The notes beneath the pieces are model-generated. The model did no database searches. It saw nothing but the letters and a program-made list of their open reading frames with translations, and was not told the origin of the DNA. A program made the translations under genes and the position numbers. A DNA stretch of 22,029 bases from Chloroflexota bacterium (lineage in GTDB: Bacteria; Chloroflexota; Anaerolineae; J102): assembly GCA_003353825.1 (NCBI GenBank), contig PIVW01000035.1, positions 1-22,029 of the forward strand, in the 5' to 3' direction. Shown piece by piece: positions 15,404 to 22,029 of the stretch; positions within the stretch are counted from its first letter, which is position 1; every line of letters begins with the position of its first letter.

Positions 15404-16120
15404 CTAACCGTGAGGGTGTTCGCCCGTGAGGATAGCGATGGCGCGTGCGATTGAGGTGCTCTCCTCATCGGTCATCGCCTCGTGGCGGAAGCGATAGTCG
15501 TTCTTGCGGATGAATTCATCCAGGTTGGCGTTCAATGCAGTCCAAATCTGCTCGTGAATACTTACAATCGCATTGTAGATCGCAGGCTTGTACGCCAATT
15601 GTTGAGCCAGTTGCAGATGGGCCCAACAAAGGCCCCCGGCATGTTGCAAAGGTACTGCTAAATCGTCAATCAGATGTTTTAGCAATGTCTCGATTACACG
15701 GCCTTCTGACGCCTGCTGTTCGTCGCAAGCCATACAAGCATGGCCCGGCGCCGGCTCGGTCACCGTAACAGACTGATACTGGGGACGGTTCATGCCCGCC
15801 TGAAACGTCTGGCGCAACGACCGCTTGGGTGGACTTTGCTTAGATTTGAGCCGTCGCATCGCCTCTCTGAGTATCGATTGCTCGATAATCGCAGACGCCA
15901 GGCGTTCGCCGGGAAAATCGAGCAGTTCGCGACTGTGGTGATAGCAGAACCCAAAAGAGTTGACAAGTTGGGCACGGCTGTTGGGATCTGTCACACTCTC
16001 ATAAAGAATGCTATCTAGATACTTGTGCGCCGCCTGCTTGCCGATATGGCAAATAGGGCACCCTGAATGCTGTAAAGCTTTTTGGAGATGTTGGTAGGTT
16101 GTCGAGGGCTGATCACTCAC
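15404..16120 (-). CDS. DUF6062 family protein
   Basis: This 238-aa soluble protein has the pattern of DUF6062: an N-terminal C-P-I-C (about residues 21-24), then G-F-C-Y-H-H (about 57-62), a C-M-A-C (about 128-131) and a G-L-C-W-A-H (about 162-168). The repeated CxxC ... C-x-H arrangement indicates two related metal-binding halves. The function of the family is unknown. Translation starts at GTG (16120) with no obvious ribosome binding site. An extended -10 sequence lies about 37 nt before it. The unrecognised 316-aa gene follows 81 nt downstream on the same strand. Confidence 0.85.
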   Translation of the reverse strand: MSDQPSTTYQHLQKALQHSGCPICHIGKQAAHKYLDSILYESVTDPNSRAQLVNSFGFCYHHSRELLDFPGERLASAIIEQSILREAMRRLKSKQSPPKRSLRQTFQAGMNRPQYQSVTVTEPAPGHACMACDEQQASEGRVIETLLKHLIDDLAVPLQHAGGLCWAHLQLAQQLAYKPAIYNAIVSIHEQIWTALNANLDEFIRKNDYRFRHEAMTDEESTSIARAIAILTGEHPHG

Positions 16121-16156
16121 AGGGCATTAAGTATCCGAAAAACTGAAGTGCATGAA

Positions 16157-16165
16157 ATTATAGCA
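16157..16165 (-). promoter_or_regulatory. extended -10 promoter for the DUF6062 gene
   Basis: On the minus strand TGC (16165-16163) is followed by a perfect TATAAT (16162-16157), the extended -10 form. The predicted start near 16150 gives a short leader of about 30 nt. Confidence 0.5.
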
Positions 16166-16182
16166 TAAAGTTTGTTGACGCC

Positions 16183-16671
16183 TTACAATTGCATATTCTT
16201 TTCGTAAGTCTCTTGCAGAATGGTACGAACCATATTCATCGGCAGGTCGTCTAATTTACGGAAACGGATACAGCTTTTGCCGCAGTTGAGTTTGCCAAGT
16301 TCTGATCTGTGCTCGGCGAGCACATCGACATCAACATATAGGCTCATGTAGTTCTTCTGTGAGGCGAGCGCAGCCAGGGTGTGTTTGCCCCGGATATAAG
16401 TGGCCATGCCATAGTCCATCGACTCTTCAGCTTCGGGCATGGTCTCGAGGATCAGAGCACGAAGTGTGGCAATAGGTTGCTGCCTTTTCTCGGGTAGCTC
16501 AGCGACATATTCATCGACAGTTTTGGCGTCACTTTGCCTGGTGGGTGGCCTCCGCTGAGTGATATACTGTATAGTACGACGACTTTCCAGTCTCTGGTAC
16601 GAACGTATGCTAGCTTTTTGGGATTCTCGTTGGCTCCGAATAGCGTGCTTCGTTTGGACAGCCCCACGCAA
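16183..16671 (-). CDS. DUF1801 (YdhG-like) domain protein, start uncertain
   Basis: The recognisable DUF1801 domain is about 114 aa and begins at residue 50 of this frame (K-T-V-D-E-Y-V-A-E-L-P). It continues with L-R-A-L-I-L-E-T-M-P-E-A-E-E-S and Y-G-M-A-T-Y, and ends I-R-F-R-K-L-D-D-L-P. The family is small, of the YdhG/iron-chaperone-like fold, with no firmly assigned activity. The only legal in-frame start is TTG at 16671, which lies inside an intergenic 7-nt repeat and would add about 49 residues unlike the family. A GTG nearer the domain (16534-16532 on the minus strand) is out of frame. Either a frameshift or a non-standard start is involved. It ends at TAA, close to the DUF6062 promoter. 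Confidence 0.6.
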   Translation of the reverse strand: MRGAVQTKHAIRSQRESQKASIRSYQRLESRRTIQYITQRRPPTRQSDAKTVDEYVAELPEKRQQPIATLRALILETMPEAEESMDYGMATYIRGKHTLAALASQKNYMSLYVDVDVLAEHRSELGKLNCGKSCIRFRKLDDLPMNMVRTILQETYEKNMQL

Positions 16672-16710
16672 TACGCAATACGCAACACGTCTTTTTCGAG
16701 GACCACATGA
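16666..16710 (-). repeat. dispersed intergenic repeat, copy B, with GCGTATT heptamers
   Basis: Read on the minus strand this is copy A's sequence (29/34 identical) continued by GCGTATT-GCGTATT-GCGT, a 7-nt tandem. It fills the gap between the nitrilase-family gene and the DUF1801 domain. It contains the 11-mer ACGTGTTGCGT (16690-16680). Confidence 0.65.
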
Positions 16711-16752
16711 GATACTCTCGAGCCCGTATCCTCTGCAGAAGTTGGTAGCTGA

Positions 16753-17577
16753 TCAATAGCATTCAGGTCGGCGATCTTTGAGCACGGGGATCTGCGCTCT
16801 TGCCTTGTCGGCTTGCGCCAGATCGAGGGTGGCGGTAACAAGCATCTCGGTTTCGTCAGCCTCCACGATGATTTCGCCGAAAGGATCGACAAGCAGCGTA
16901 TGGCCGCAAAAACTATTATCGCGATCTTCGCCTACGCGATTGACAGCAGCGAAAAAACATTGATTCTCAATCGCTCTAGCCTGAACCAATGTCTGCCAAT
17001 GAGCCAGTCGGGGGTGTGGCCACTCACTGGGCATGAGGATCAGTCGAGCGCCGGCCAGTGCATACGAGCGAAAGAGTTCAGGAAAGCGCAAATCGTAGCA
17101 AATGGCGAGCCCTGTGGTTCCCCACGGCAAATCATAGAGCCCAGGCGTGTTTCCGGCCTGCAACCATCGATCTTCATCCATCAAACCAAAGCGGTGGATT
17201 TTGTTGTAAGGGCCAAATATCTGCCCGTCAGGGCCGAACAAAGGGGGCGCATTGTATATGCCGCTCGCATATTGTGCCAGGAAAGAACCGGTGATCCACA
17301 GCCCGAAAGTCTGCGCCCAACTTGACAACACAGTGGCGGTAGGGCCGGTAGGAATGGGCTCGGACAGTTCCCCGGCTCGAGCTAGCTCATAGCCCGTGGT
17401 ACACAATTCTGGAAAGACCAAAAGATCCGAACCACGTGCAGATGCCTTAGACACCCATGACTGTGCCCTATCCAGATTTAGGTCGATATCGCCCAGGGCA
17501 ATATCGATTTGAGCGAGCGAGATTGTAATTCGAGAAGACTCTTTGGTCGATGCAGTCGTCCCCACGAGTTCGCTCAA
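16753..17577 (-). CDS. carbon-nitrogen hydrolase (nitrilase superfamily)
   Basis: The 274-aa enzyme would hydrolyse a non-peptide C-N bond of an amide or similar substrate. The catalytic triad is visible: Glu57 in V-F-P-E-L, Lys126 in Y-N-K-I-H-R-F, and Cys160 in A-I-C-Y-D-L-R-F-P-E-L-F. C-Y-D-L-R-F-P-E is common to the omega-amidase and related branches, but the true substrate cannot be fixed. Translation appears to start at TTG (17577), overlapping the TGA of the upstream membrane protein as TTGA. A GTG at 17565 is another possibility and no in-frame ATG precedes the core. The overlap indicates an operon with that gene. Downstream, copy B of the dispersed repeat separates it from the DUF1801 gene. 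Confidence 0.9.
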   Translation of the reverse strand: MSELVGTTASTKESSRITISLAQIDIALGDIDLNLDRAQSWVSKASARGSDLLVFPELCTTGYELARAGELSEPIPTGPTATVLSSWAQTFGLWITGSFLAQYASGIYNAPPLFGPDGQIFGPYNKIHRFGLMDEDRWLQAGNTPGLYDLPWGTTGLAICYDLRFPELFRSYALAGARLILMPSEWPHPRLAHWQTLVQARAIENQCFFAAVNRVGEDRDNSFCGHTLLVDPFGEIIVEADETEMLVTATLDLAQADKARAQIPVLKDRRPECY

Positions 17578-18605
17578 GCCTCGTCACTCTCGACCTTCTG
17601 GCTGGCTTCAAGCAAGGCGTCGAGGGCGGCAGCAGGATCAGATGCATCAAATGCCGCCAGGTCATCAGGCATAGAAACCGTTGAAGTCTCAGTCTGACCT
17701 TCTGCTTCGTCCTCAGGTGCGGCTGTTGCAGGTGGTAGACGCTCTTCAGGGCTGATCTCAGGTTCAGGAGAAGGCGTCGTCGAGTTCACTACCGGCTGGG
17801 GTTCGAGATAGGGCAAAGGTTCGGCAACAGAGAAACCTTCGGGGCGGATGATCTGTGCGGGTTCGGTACTTGCACCTGCTGTGACGACAGTGCCTTCGAT
17901 CACTTCTGCGGGTACGATAGGTGTTGGTTCAGGTGAAGCTGGTGCAGCGCGGCCTGTGATCGCCCGAGCGAGGATGAATCCACCAATGAGCACCAACAGA
18001 ATCGGCCAAAGTCTGACGACTAGAGACTCGGTTCCGAAGGAAGCGGCCAGCAAGGCAGCCGCAAATATGAGCAGAACCGCTGCCACGATCAATGTCCAGG
18101 CAAAAACCTTGTGATTTCCACCAACAAGATAAAGTAAAAGAAAGCTGAGACCAAGCCCGCCGAATAGCAGCGACCCCAATTGCTCGACCGGCAGAACCCC
18201 TACCCCCACACCAACCAGGGCGACAACTGCGACAATGCAGGCTTGCAATAACGCCCACCAGCGCTCCTGCCTGTTGGAAAGAAAGAGAACGAGAAATCCT
18301 AAGGCCAAACCGATCAGAAAGAGAGCGCCCATGTATTCCGGCGCGATCGTATCGAGCGTGGAAAGAAAGACTACGACCCCCAAGGACAATAACGTGAAAC
18401 CGGGAATCGTTAATACCCAACGCTCGGTATTGAACACCAGGGCGATGAGAAATGCCAGCCCTCCTAATGAAAGCACGGCGGCAACAGCATAAGCACCGTA
18501 CAGGGCATATGCTTCGAACACACCAAAGTTGAAGAGCAGGATGGCTATGCCAAGTAAAAGGATAGCAATGCCCCACAAGGCGGTTATCCAAGTTTTTCGG
18601 TTCAT
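17574..18605 (-). CDS. multi-spanning membrane protein with Pro/Glu-rich cytoplasmic tail
   Basis: I do not recognise a named family with confidence. The 343-aa product has about eight closely spaced hydrophobic helices in the first 220 residues, starting with W-G-I-A-I-L-L-L-G-I-A-I-L-L, and the pattern resembles DUF5668/LiaF-type membrane domains. The last 120 residues are hydrophilic, rich in Pro, Glu, Ala and Thr and likely disordered. They end in an acidic Ala-rich helix (about 318-343). Its stop overlaps the start of the nitrilase-family gene, so the two are coupled. The separate terminator of the upstream SPFH operon (18720-18757) means this pair must have its own promoter in 18606-18719, but I see none that is convincing. 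Confidence 0.75.
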   Translation of the reverse strand: MNRKTWITALWGIAILLLGIAILLFNFGVFEAYALYGAYAVAAVLSLGGLAFLIALVFNTERWVLTIPGFTLLSLGVVVFLSTLDTIAPEYMGALFLIGLALGFLVLFLSNRQERWWALLQACIVAVVALVGVGVGVLPVEQLGSLLFGGLGLSFLLLYLVGGNHKVFAWTLIVAAVLLIFAAALLAASFGTESLVVRLWPILLVLIGGFILARAITGRAAPASPEPTPIVPAEVIEGTVVTAGASTEPAQIIRPEGFSVAEPLPYLEPQPVVNSTTPSPEPEISPEERLPPATAAPEDEAEGQTETSTVSMPDDLAAFDASDPAAALDALLEASQKVESDEA

Positions 18606-18719
18606 GAATCAGACTCCACTGACAATAAAGGGGAAAGAGTCAAAGCGTGAGACCCATTTTGTCATACTCTCCCCCACTAACGCAACCGGGCTTCAAAGTG
18701 CTAACGGCGTCACTACAGT

Positions 18720-18757
18720 CAAAAAGCAGAGGCGCCAGGGTCTTTACTGGCGCCTCT
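18720..18757 (-). terminator. intrinsic terminator of the nfeD-SPFH operon
   Basis: On the minus strand an 11-bp stem, AGAGGCGCCAG (18757-18747) with CTGGCGCCTCT (18738-18728), is followed by GC and a U5 tract (18725-18721). It lies 26 nt after the SPFH stop codon. Confidence 0.9.
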
Positions 18758-18782
18758 TGTCGAGGACGAGCTTTGCTCAGAA

Positions 18783-19709
18783 TTATTGTGTGGTGTCGGG
18801 TATATCGTCGCTATCCTTTAGCAAATCGCCGATACCACCAATGGTGGAAAGGATGCCGGTGGCCTCATAGGGCAGGTATATCTTAGATGCTCGGCCATCT
18901 GCAACCACTTTCAGGGACTCGAGGTATTGGATGGCGATCAGCTTGTCATCGGGCTCGGCCGCCTTGATGGCACCATAGACGAGGTTGATGGCGTCAGATT
19001 CACCTTGAGCTTCAGTTTCCAATCTATAGCGCTCCGCTTCAGCCACACGCCGTACAGCTTCTGCCTCACCTTCAGCTCGCAGGACGGTGGAACGTTTGAT
19101 ACCTTCGGCTTCCAGAATCTGGGCCTGGCGATTGCCCTCGGCCTCCAGGATGTTCGCTCGCTTTTCACGCTCGGCCTTCATCTGCCGGTGCATGGCCTGG
19201 GTAATATCGGCGGGCGGATCGATGCGTTTGATCTCGACACGCACGACGCGGGTGCCCCACTTATCGGTGGCATCGTCCAGAACCTCGCGCAGCTTGGTGT
19301 TGATGTTGTCACGGGAGGTGAGGGCCTGGTCTAGTTCCATCTCACCGATGACATTACGCAGGTTGGTCTGGGCCAATTTGGTGGCGGCGCTAAAGAAGTC
19401 GGCGACATTGTAGACCAACTTAACGGGATCGGTCGCTTCGTAGAAGACGATTGCGTCGACGGTTACACCGACATTGTCCTTGGTGATCACTTCCTGCGGG
19501 GGTACATCGACGATCTGTTCGCGCATATCGACCTTCCGAATCCTGTCGATGAAGGGCACGATCAGGTTCAAACCTGGCTGAGCGGTTCGGCGATAGCGTC
19601 CGAGTCGCTCGATCACACCTTTTTCGTAAGGGGTAATGATGCGAATCGACGCTGCCGCCACAATGAGAACGAATACGGCCAGGACAACAAAAAAGATCAG
19701 GGCTTCCAT
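18783..19709 (-). CDS. SPFH/Band 7 (stomatin-like) membrane protein
   Basis: The 308-aa product is a slipin/stomatin-type SPFH protein, which forms ring-like membrane scaffolds in the cytoplasmic membrane. One N-terminal helix (about residues 3-25) is followed by the family start [12 protein letters not shown]. The SPFH domain includes [11 protein letters not shown] and [14 protein letters not shown] long heptad-type coiled coil spans about 185-245 with repeats such as A-E-G-x-x-x-x. GGAGG lies 7 nt before the ATG. The upstream gene is nfeD (51-nt gap), its usual partner. The pair together with a promoter and terminator forms one compact operon. A role in membrane organisation or stress is inferred. 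Confidence 0.95.
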   Translation of the reverse strand: MEALIFFVVLAVFVLIVAAASIRIITPYEKGVIERLGRYRRTAQPGLNLIVPFIDRIRKVDMREQIVDVPPQEVITKDNVGVTVDAIVFYEATDPVKLVYNVADFFSAATKLAQTNLRNVIGEMELDQALTSRDNINTKLREVLDDATDKWGTRVVRVEIKRIDPPADITQAMHRQMKAEREKRANILEAEGNRQAQILEAEGIKRSTVLRAEGEAEAVRRVAEAERYRLETEAQGESDAINLVYGAIKAAEPDDKLIAIQYLESLKVVADGRASKIYLPYEATGILSTIGGIGDLLKDSDDIPDTTQ

Positions 19710-19760
19710 AATGAGCCTCCATAGAGAAGGGAGAGGGATGTAGTGAGATTTCGGGTCTAC

Positions 19761-20213
19761 CTAAAGTCGTTGATCCACTGTGGATCGAACCAGGACGCGG
19801 GTGCCTTCGACCTCGATGATTTCGACCACCGTACCGCTTGGGATAGATTCTTCATCGGCTGATTCAGCACGCCATTCCTCACGTTCGATACGTACCCGTC
19901 CAAGACCGGCGAGAGGTTCGATGGCTTCTAGGACGACAGCACGTTTGCCTAAAACCCGGTCGACGCCCACATTTTCAGGTTGTACGCCACTTACACGATC
20001 GGCGAATCGGCGAGAGAGGATGACTGAAATTACAGAGACCGCGATAAAGGCTAGAAGTTGCCACTGCACTTCGAATCCGAATAAGGCGAAAAGGGCGCCG
20101 GTGAGGGCGCCGATGCCGAATGCGGCCAACACAAAGCCCGCCGTAAATATCTCGCCTACGAAAAGTATCATGGCAAATATAAGCCACCCCCAAAAAAAGA
20201 TATCGAATGTCAT
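19761..20213 (-). CDS. NfeD family membrane protein
   Basis: The 150-aa product is a short NfeD. It has about three membrane helices (residues about 7-25, 27-46 and 48-67), then a C-terminal OB-fold domain (about 80-148) with the typical L-A-G-L-G-R-V-R-I and G-T-V-V-E-I-I-E-V-E-G-T-R-V-L-V-R patterns. It lacks the N-terminal ClpP-like protease domain of long NfeD proteins. Together with the adjacent SPFH protein it forms the conserved NfeD-stomatin pair of the cytoplasmic membrane. GAGGAG lies 7-12 nt before the ATG. Promoter elements are seen 20-47 nt upstream. Confidence 0.92.
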   Translation of the reverse strand: MTFDIFFWGWLIFAMILFVGEIFTAGFVLAAFGIGALTGALFALFGFEVQWQLLAFIAVSVISVILSRRFADRVSGVQPENVGVDRVLGKRAVVLEAIEPLAGLGRVRIEREEWRAESADEESIPSGTVVEIIEVEGTRVLVRSTVDQRL

Positions 20214-20232
20214 TTCATGCTCCTCTGGAAAA

Positions 20233-20260
20233 GTTATAATGGTAGGTAAAGCGATATGAA
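20233..20260 (-). promoter_or_regulatory. sigma70-like promoter of the nfeD-SPFH operon
   Basis: On the minus strand TTCATA (20260-20255), a 16-nt spacer and TATAAC (20238-20233) match 4/6 and 5/6. The predicted leader is only about 12 nt, which still contains the ribosome binding site. From 20261 to 20481 I see nothing further. Confidence 0.4.
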
Positions 20261-20481
20261 CGTTGCGATTGTGTGAACGAGGAACGAGCTTCTATTAGTC
20301 CCAGTATCTTTTACGAAAGGGTCAACTTAAGTTTCCGGTCTTATTTCATGCATGTTCCTAAGACAAAACCTCGTTGCCATTCATAACCCCATCATACCAC
20401 GACTATTGGCCGCTGCCCGACCCAAAACTGACAGGCCAATGACCGTTTCCTGACCCCGCACCCCTTCCGCTCCCAACTGTT

Positions 20482-20510
20482 TTGACAAAGGCCTACCCCC
20501 ATGCTATCCT
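20482..20510 (+). promoter_or_regulatory. sigma70-like promoter of argC and its leader
   Basis: A perfect TTGACA (20482-20487), a 17-nt spacer and TATCCT (20505-20510) predict a start at about 20517-20518. This is only 3-4 nt before the ATG of the candidate leader peptide. Confidence 0.6.
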
Positions 20511-20520
20511 TCGCCGCATT

Positions 20521-20571
20521 ATGCAGCACCCATTTCCTCGATTCAGGCGCCCAATCAACCTCCCGGCCTAG
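20521..20571 (+). CDS. candidate Arg-codon leader peptide of argC, 16 aa
   Basis: A 16-codon frame (MQHPFPRFRRPINLPA) begins 3-4 nt after the predicted transcription start, so it would be translated as a nearly leaderless message. Codons 7, 9 and 10 (CGA, AGG, CGC) are Arg, which is three within four codons, and the peptide has four Pro. It ends in TAG at 20569-20571, inside the loop of a GC-rich hairpin. Its position between the promoter and a terminator ahead of an arginine biosynthesis gene is what a ribosome-mediated attenuator needs. A random 16-codon frame rarely has this Arg density, but coincidence is possible. I see no ribosome binding site. Confidence 0.4.
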   Translation: MQHPFPRFRRPINLPA

Positions 20572-20626
20572 CCGGTTTGGACCCCTGGACGCGGGCACGC
20601 ATCAGCGCTGATTGACCCAACCAGGC
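20563..20626 (+). promoter_or_regulatory. candidate attenuator fold of the argC leader
   Basis: Two exclusive pairings share one strand. Strand 1 CCGGC (20563-20567) pairs with strand 2 GCCGG (20571-20575), loop CTA. Alternatively strand 2 with its 3' extension (20571-20580) pairs with 20617-20626 (9 bp, two single-nt bulges), taking the first two bases of the terminator stem. A ribosome stalled at the Arg codons (20539-20550) would cover strand 1 and favour the alternative. The overlap with the terminator is small, so this needs proof. Confidence 0.35.
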
Positions 20627-20648
20627 TCTCCGACCGGAGGGCTTTTTT
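20625..20648 (+). terminator. intrinsic terminator ahead of argC
   Basis: A 7-bp stem, GCTCTCC (20625-20631) with GGAGGGC (20636-20642), loop GACC, is followed by T6 (20643-20648). It lies between divergent genes and 106 nt before the argC ATG. It therefore cannot terminate an upstream coding gene and must end either a leader transcript or a small RNA. Confidence 0.8.
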
Positions 20649-20659
20649 GTTGGGAAGAA

Positions 20660-20687
20660 GCGACAGGTCGCAAGTCGCAGGTTACGG
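20660..20687 (+). repeat. 7-nt periodic repeat in the argC leader
   Basis: Four consecutive heptamers, GCGACAG, GTCGCAA, GTCGCAG and GTTACGG, show a 7-nt period with partial conservation, the same period as the GCGTATT array at 16666-16690. Confidence 0.45.
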
Positions 20688-20706
20688 TAACACCCACTTC
20701 ATCCAA

Positions 20707-20717
20707 ACGCAACACGT
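20707..20717 (-). repeat. ACGTGTTGCGT 11-mer, third intergenic copy
   Basis: This is an exact copy, on the minus strand, of the 11-mer found at 4656-4666, 16690-16680 and 21772-21782. It lies 37 nt before the argC ATG. Confidence 0.5.
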
Positions 20718-20754
20718 ACCGCACAACACAATTTTTATTGACAGCCAGTTTAAT

Positions 20755-21765
20755 ATGAACCTTCACATCGGCATCATCGGCGCCACCGGCTACACCGGTT
20801 ACGAACTTGTCCAGATTATCCAGCGGCATCCCCACGCCTCCATTGCCTGGCTGACATCCGAATCTTCGGCGGGAAAACGTTTGAGCGATCTCTATCCCAC
20901 GCCTGATGATACATTGCTCATCAAGATGGCAGATGCATCTCTGAGTGATGTAGATGTCGTGTTCTTATGCCTGCCTCATGTGGCCTCGATGGAAGCGGTT
21001 GCCTGGGTGAGATCAGAGGGTGTCCGCGCTATCGATCTTTCCGCCGACTACAGGCTGCCGGATGCGAATATTTATGAACAATGGTATGGCCAAAAACATA
21101 CGCAGACAGATCTGTTAAAAGAAGCGGTCTACGGGCTTTGCGAGGTCAAGCGCGAGCAGATTGTGAGTGCCGGTCTTGTGGGCAATCCCGGCTGCTATCC
21201 CACGTCAGTCAATCTCGGGCTGTGGCCCTTGGCTCAGGCAGGGGTGCTGAAACCGGGCATTATCGTTGACTCAAAATCCGGGGTCTCTGGCGCCGGGCGT
21301 AAATTGCGCTTGAACAGCCATTACGTCGAAGCCAACTAGAACTTGAGACCCTACAGCATCGGCTATGCCCATCGCCATATCGCTGAGATGGAGTTGATTT
21401 TGGGTGCCCATGTACCCAATTTACAGATAACCTTTTCCCCACATCTGTTGCCGGTCAACCGGGGCATTCTTTCAACGATATATGTCGATGTAGATAAGAC
21501 ACTGGATGAACAAATACTACGCCACCTTTATGCTAACGCTTACGGCGATGAGCCCTTCATTCACCTGCTGCCCGCCGGCGCGGTCGCAACGCTCAAACAC
21601 ACCACCCACAGCAACCGCTGTGCCATCGCCCTCACGCCCTTGCCTCGTCCCGGCCAATACATTGTCACCGCCAGTGAGGACAACTTGCTCAAAGGCGCGA
21701 GCGGGCAAGCAGTGCAGAATATGAATATTATGTTCGGGCTTGATGAAACAGCCGGGCTTGTGTGA
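20755..21765 (+). pseudogene. argC: N-acetyl-gamma-glutamyl-phosphate reductase gene with in-frame amber codon
   Basis: Reading through one TAG gives a 336-residue ArgC, the NADPH-dependent third step of arginine synthesis (N-acetylglutamyl phosphate to the semialdehyde). The N-terminal G-I-I-G-A-T-G-Y-T-G is the nucleotide-binding motif (residues 6-15). G-N-P-G-C-Y-P-T-S carries the catalytic Cys147. S-G-V-S-G-A-G-R-K follows. The conserved A-N-E-N-L-R-P-Y appears as A-N-stop-N-L-R-P-Y: codon 195 (21337-21339) is TAG where Glu (GAG) is expected, one substitution away. Without readthrough the product is 194 aa and lacks the His of H-R-H (about residue 205), so it would be inactive. The frame after the stop is intact. 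It is preceded by the attenuator-like leader; no clear ribosome binding site. Confidence 0.88.
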
Positions 21766-22029
21766 CGAGTGACGTGTTGCGTGTTTGTCGAGTCCTAAAA
21801 TATGTTCTTTTAGAAATCGGATATTGGATGGCATATCTGCAAGAAAAATGTTGACAAACTGACCATCCTGACATCACGCATCATGCACCCCGTTCAAACC
21901 CTTTCTTGTCTAGGTTCTCTGGGATTTCGCGTGGTACGGATTTTTCCCACACTATATCTAGGCGCTTGACACAACCAGCCACTAGGTGTGGGGGAATCAT
22001 CAACGGAAATTCGTGATCGTCACGCGAAG
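21766..22029. other. right-edge intergenic stretch with repeat remnants
   Basis: No gene is seen. The element ACGTGTTGCGTGTT (21772-21785) is identical to part of copy A at 4656-4669. A second piece at 21922-21937 matches 4631-4646 at 14 of 16 positions, in reversed order relative to copy A. An inverted repeat CCCACAC (21946-21952) / GTGTGGG (21986-21992) is also present. argJ or other arginine genes may begin beyond the window. Confidence 0.5.

Noticed and set aside
16452..16892. Minus-strand 146-codon frame spanning the repeat
   Set aside because: It overlaps the nitrilase-family gene and the DUF1801 domain in other frames and has no family features.
20571..20648. T-box riboswitch upstream of argC (TGGACGCGGGC resembles the T-box)
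   Set aside because: The 14-nt T-box consensus is not intact and the leader before it is too short for a Stem I, while the Arg-codon frame fits better.
104..21765. Reassignment of TAG to an amino acid (pyrrolysine or other)
   Set aside because: mrpG, Uma2, SH3/PD40, RDD, DUF6062 and nfeD all end in TAG at the expected family length, so TAG is a normal stop here.
1..22029. CRISPR arrays, insertion sequences, rRNA or tRNA genes
   Set aside because: No repeat-spacer periodicity, transposase frame with matching inverted ends, or conserved RNA gene was found on reading both strands.

Overview
The window is a dense, roughly 50% GC stretch of bacterial chromosome. It carries about 18 protein genes, mostly on the minus strand, and three broken genes. 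I infer a Chloroflexota-type organism (Anaerolineae/Caldilineae-like) from three things: a DUF6062 protein, a lipoprotein with a Pro/Thr-rich linker, and intergenic arrays of 7-nt repeats of the GCGTATT type. No rRNA or marker gene is present, so this placement is tentative.

Layout, left to right. (1) 1-1.2 kb: the last two subunits (F, G) of an Mrp-type Na+/H+ antiporter, converging on a small GlsB/YeaQ-like membrane protein. (2) 1.3-4.6 kb: an acyl-CoA synthetase behind a good sigma70 promoter and a 164-nt leader that can fold into a three-way junction, then a convergent Uma2-family nuclease-like protein and a divergent membrane protein with a double zinc ribbon. (3) 4.6-6.5 kb: an accessory scar. 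It holds a dispersed repeat, a decayed 3' fragment of an RND transporter with its own copy of the terminator, and a higBA toxin-antitoxin module whose toxin gene has an in-frame amber codon. (4) 6.5-13.6 kb: a minus-strand operon with a clear promoter and terminator, reading winged-helix regulator, secreted SH3/PD40 beta-propeller protein, lipoprotein membrane-fusion protein, RND transporter. (5) 13.7-16.1 kb: DUF6062 protein, an unrecognised 316-aa protein and an RDD membrane protein. (6) 16.2-18.6 kb: a DUF1801 protein without a credible start, a nitrilase-superfamily amidohydrolase and a multi-spanning membrane protein overlapping it. (7) 18.7-20.2 kb: an NfeD-stomatin (SPFH) pair with promoter and terminator. 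(8) 20.4-22 kb: argC, divergent from nfeD and interrupted by a single in-frame amber codon.

The most interesting regulatory observation is the argC leader. A sigma70 promoter is followed almost immediately by a 16-codon reading frame with three Arg codons within four, then by mutually exclusive hairpins and an intrinsic terminator placed before argC. This is the layout of classical ribosome-mediated attenuation. The second is the structured leader of the acyl-CoA synthetase gene. The third is a family of intergenic repeats sharing the 11-mer ACGTGTTGCGT, present four times. The two amber-interrupted genes and the truncated RND copy point to ongoing gene decay, to strain variation or to assembly error. 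TAG also serves as the ordinary stop of at least six intact genes here, so a changed genetic code is unlikely.
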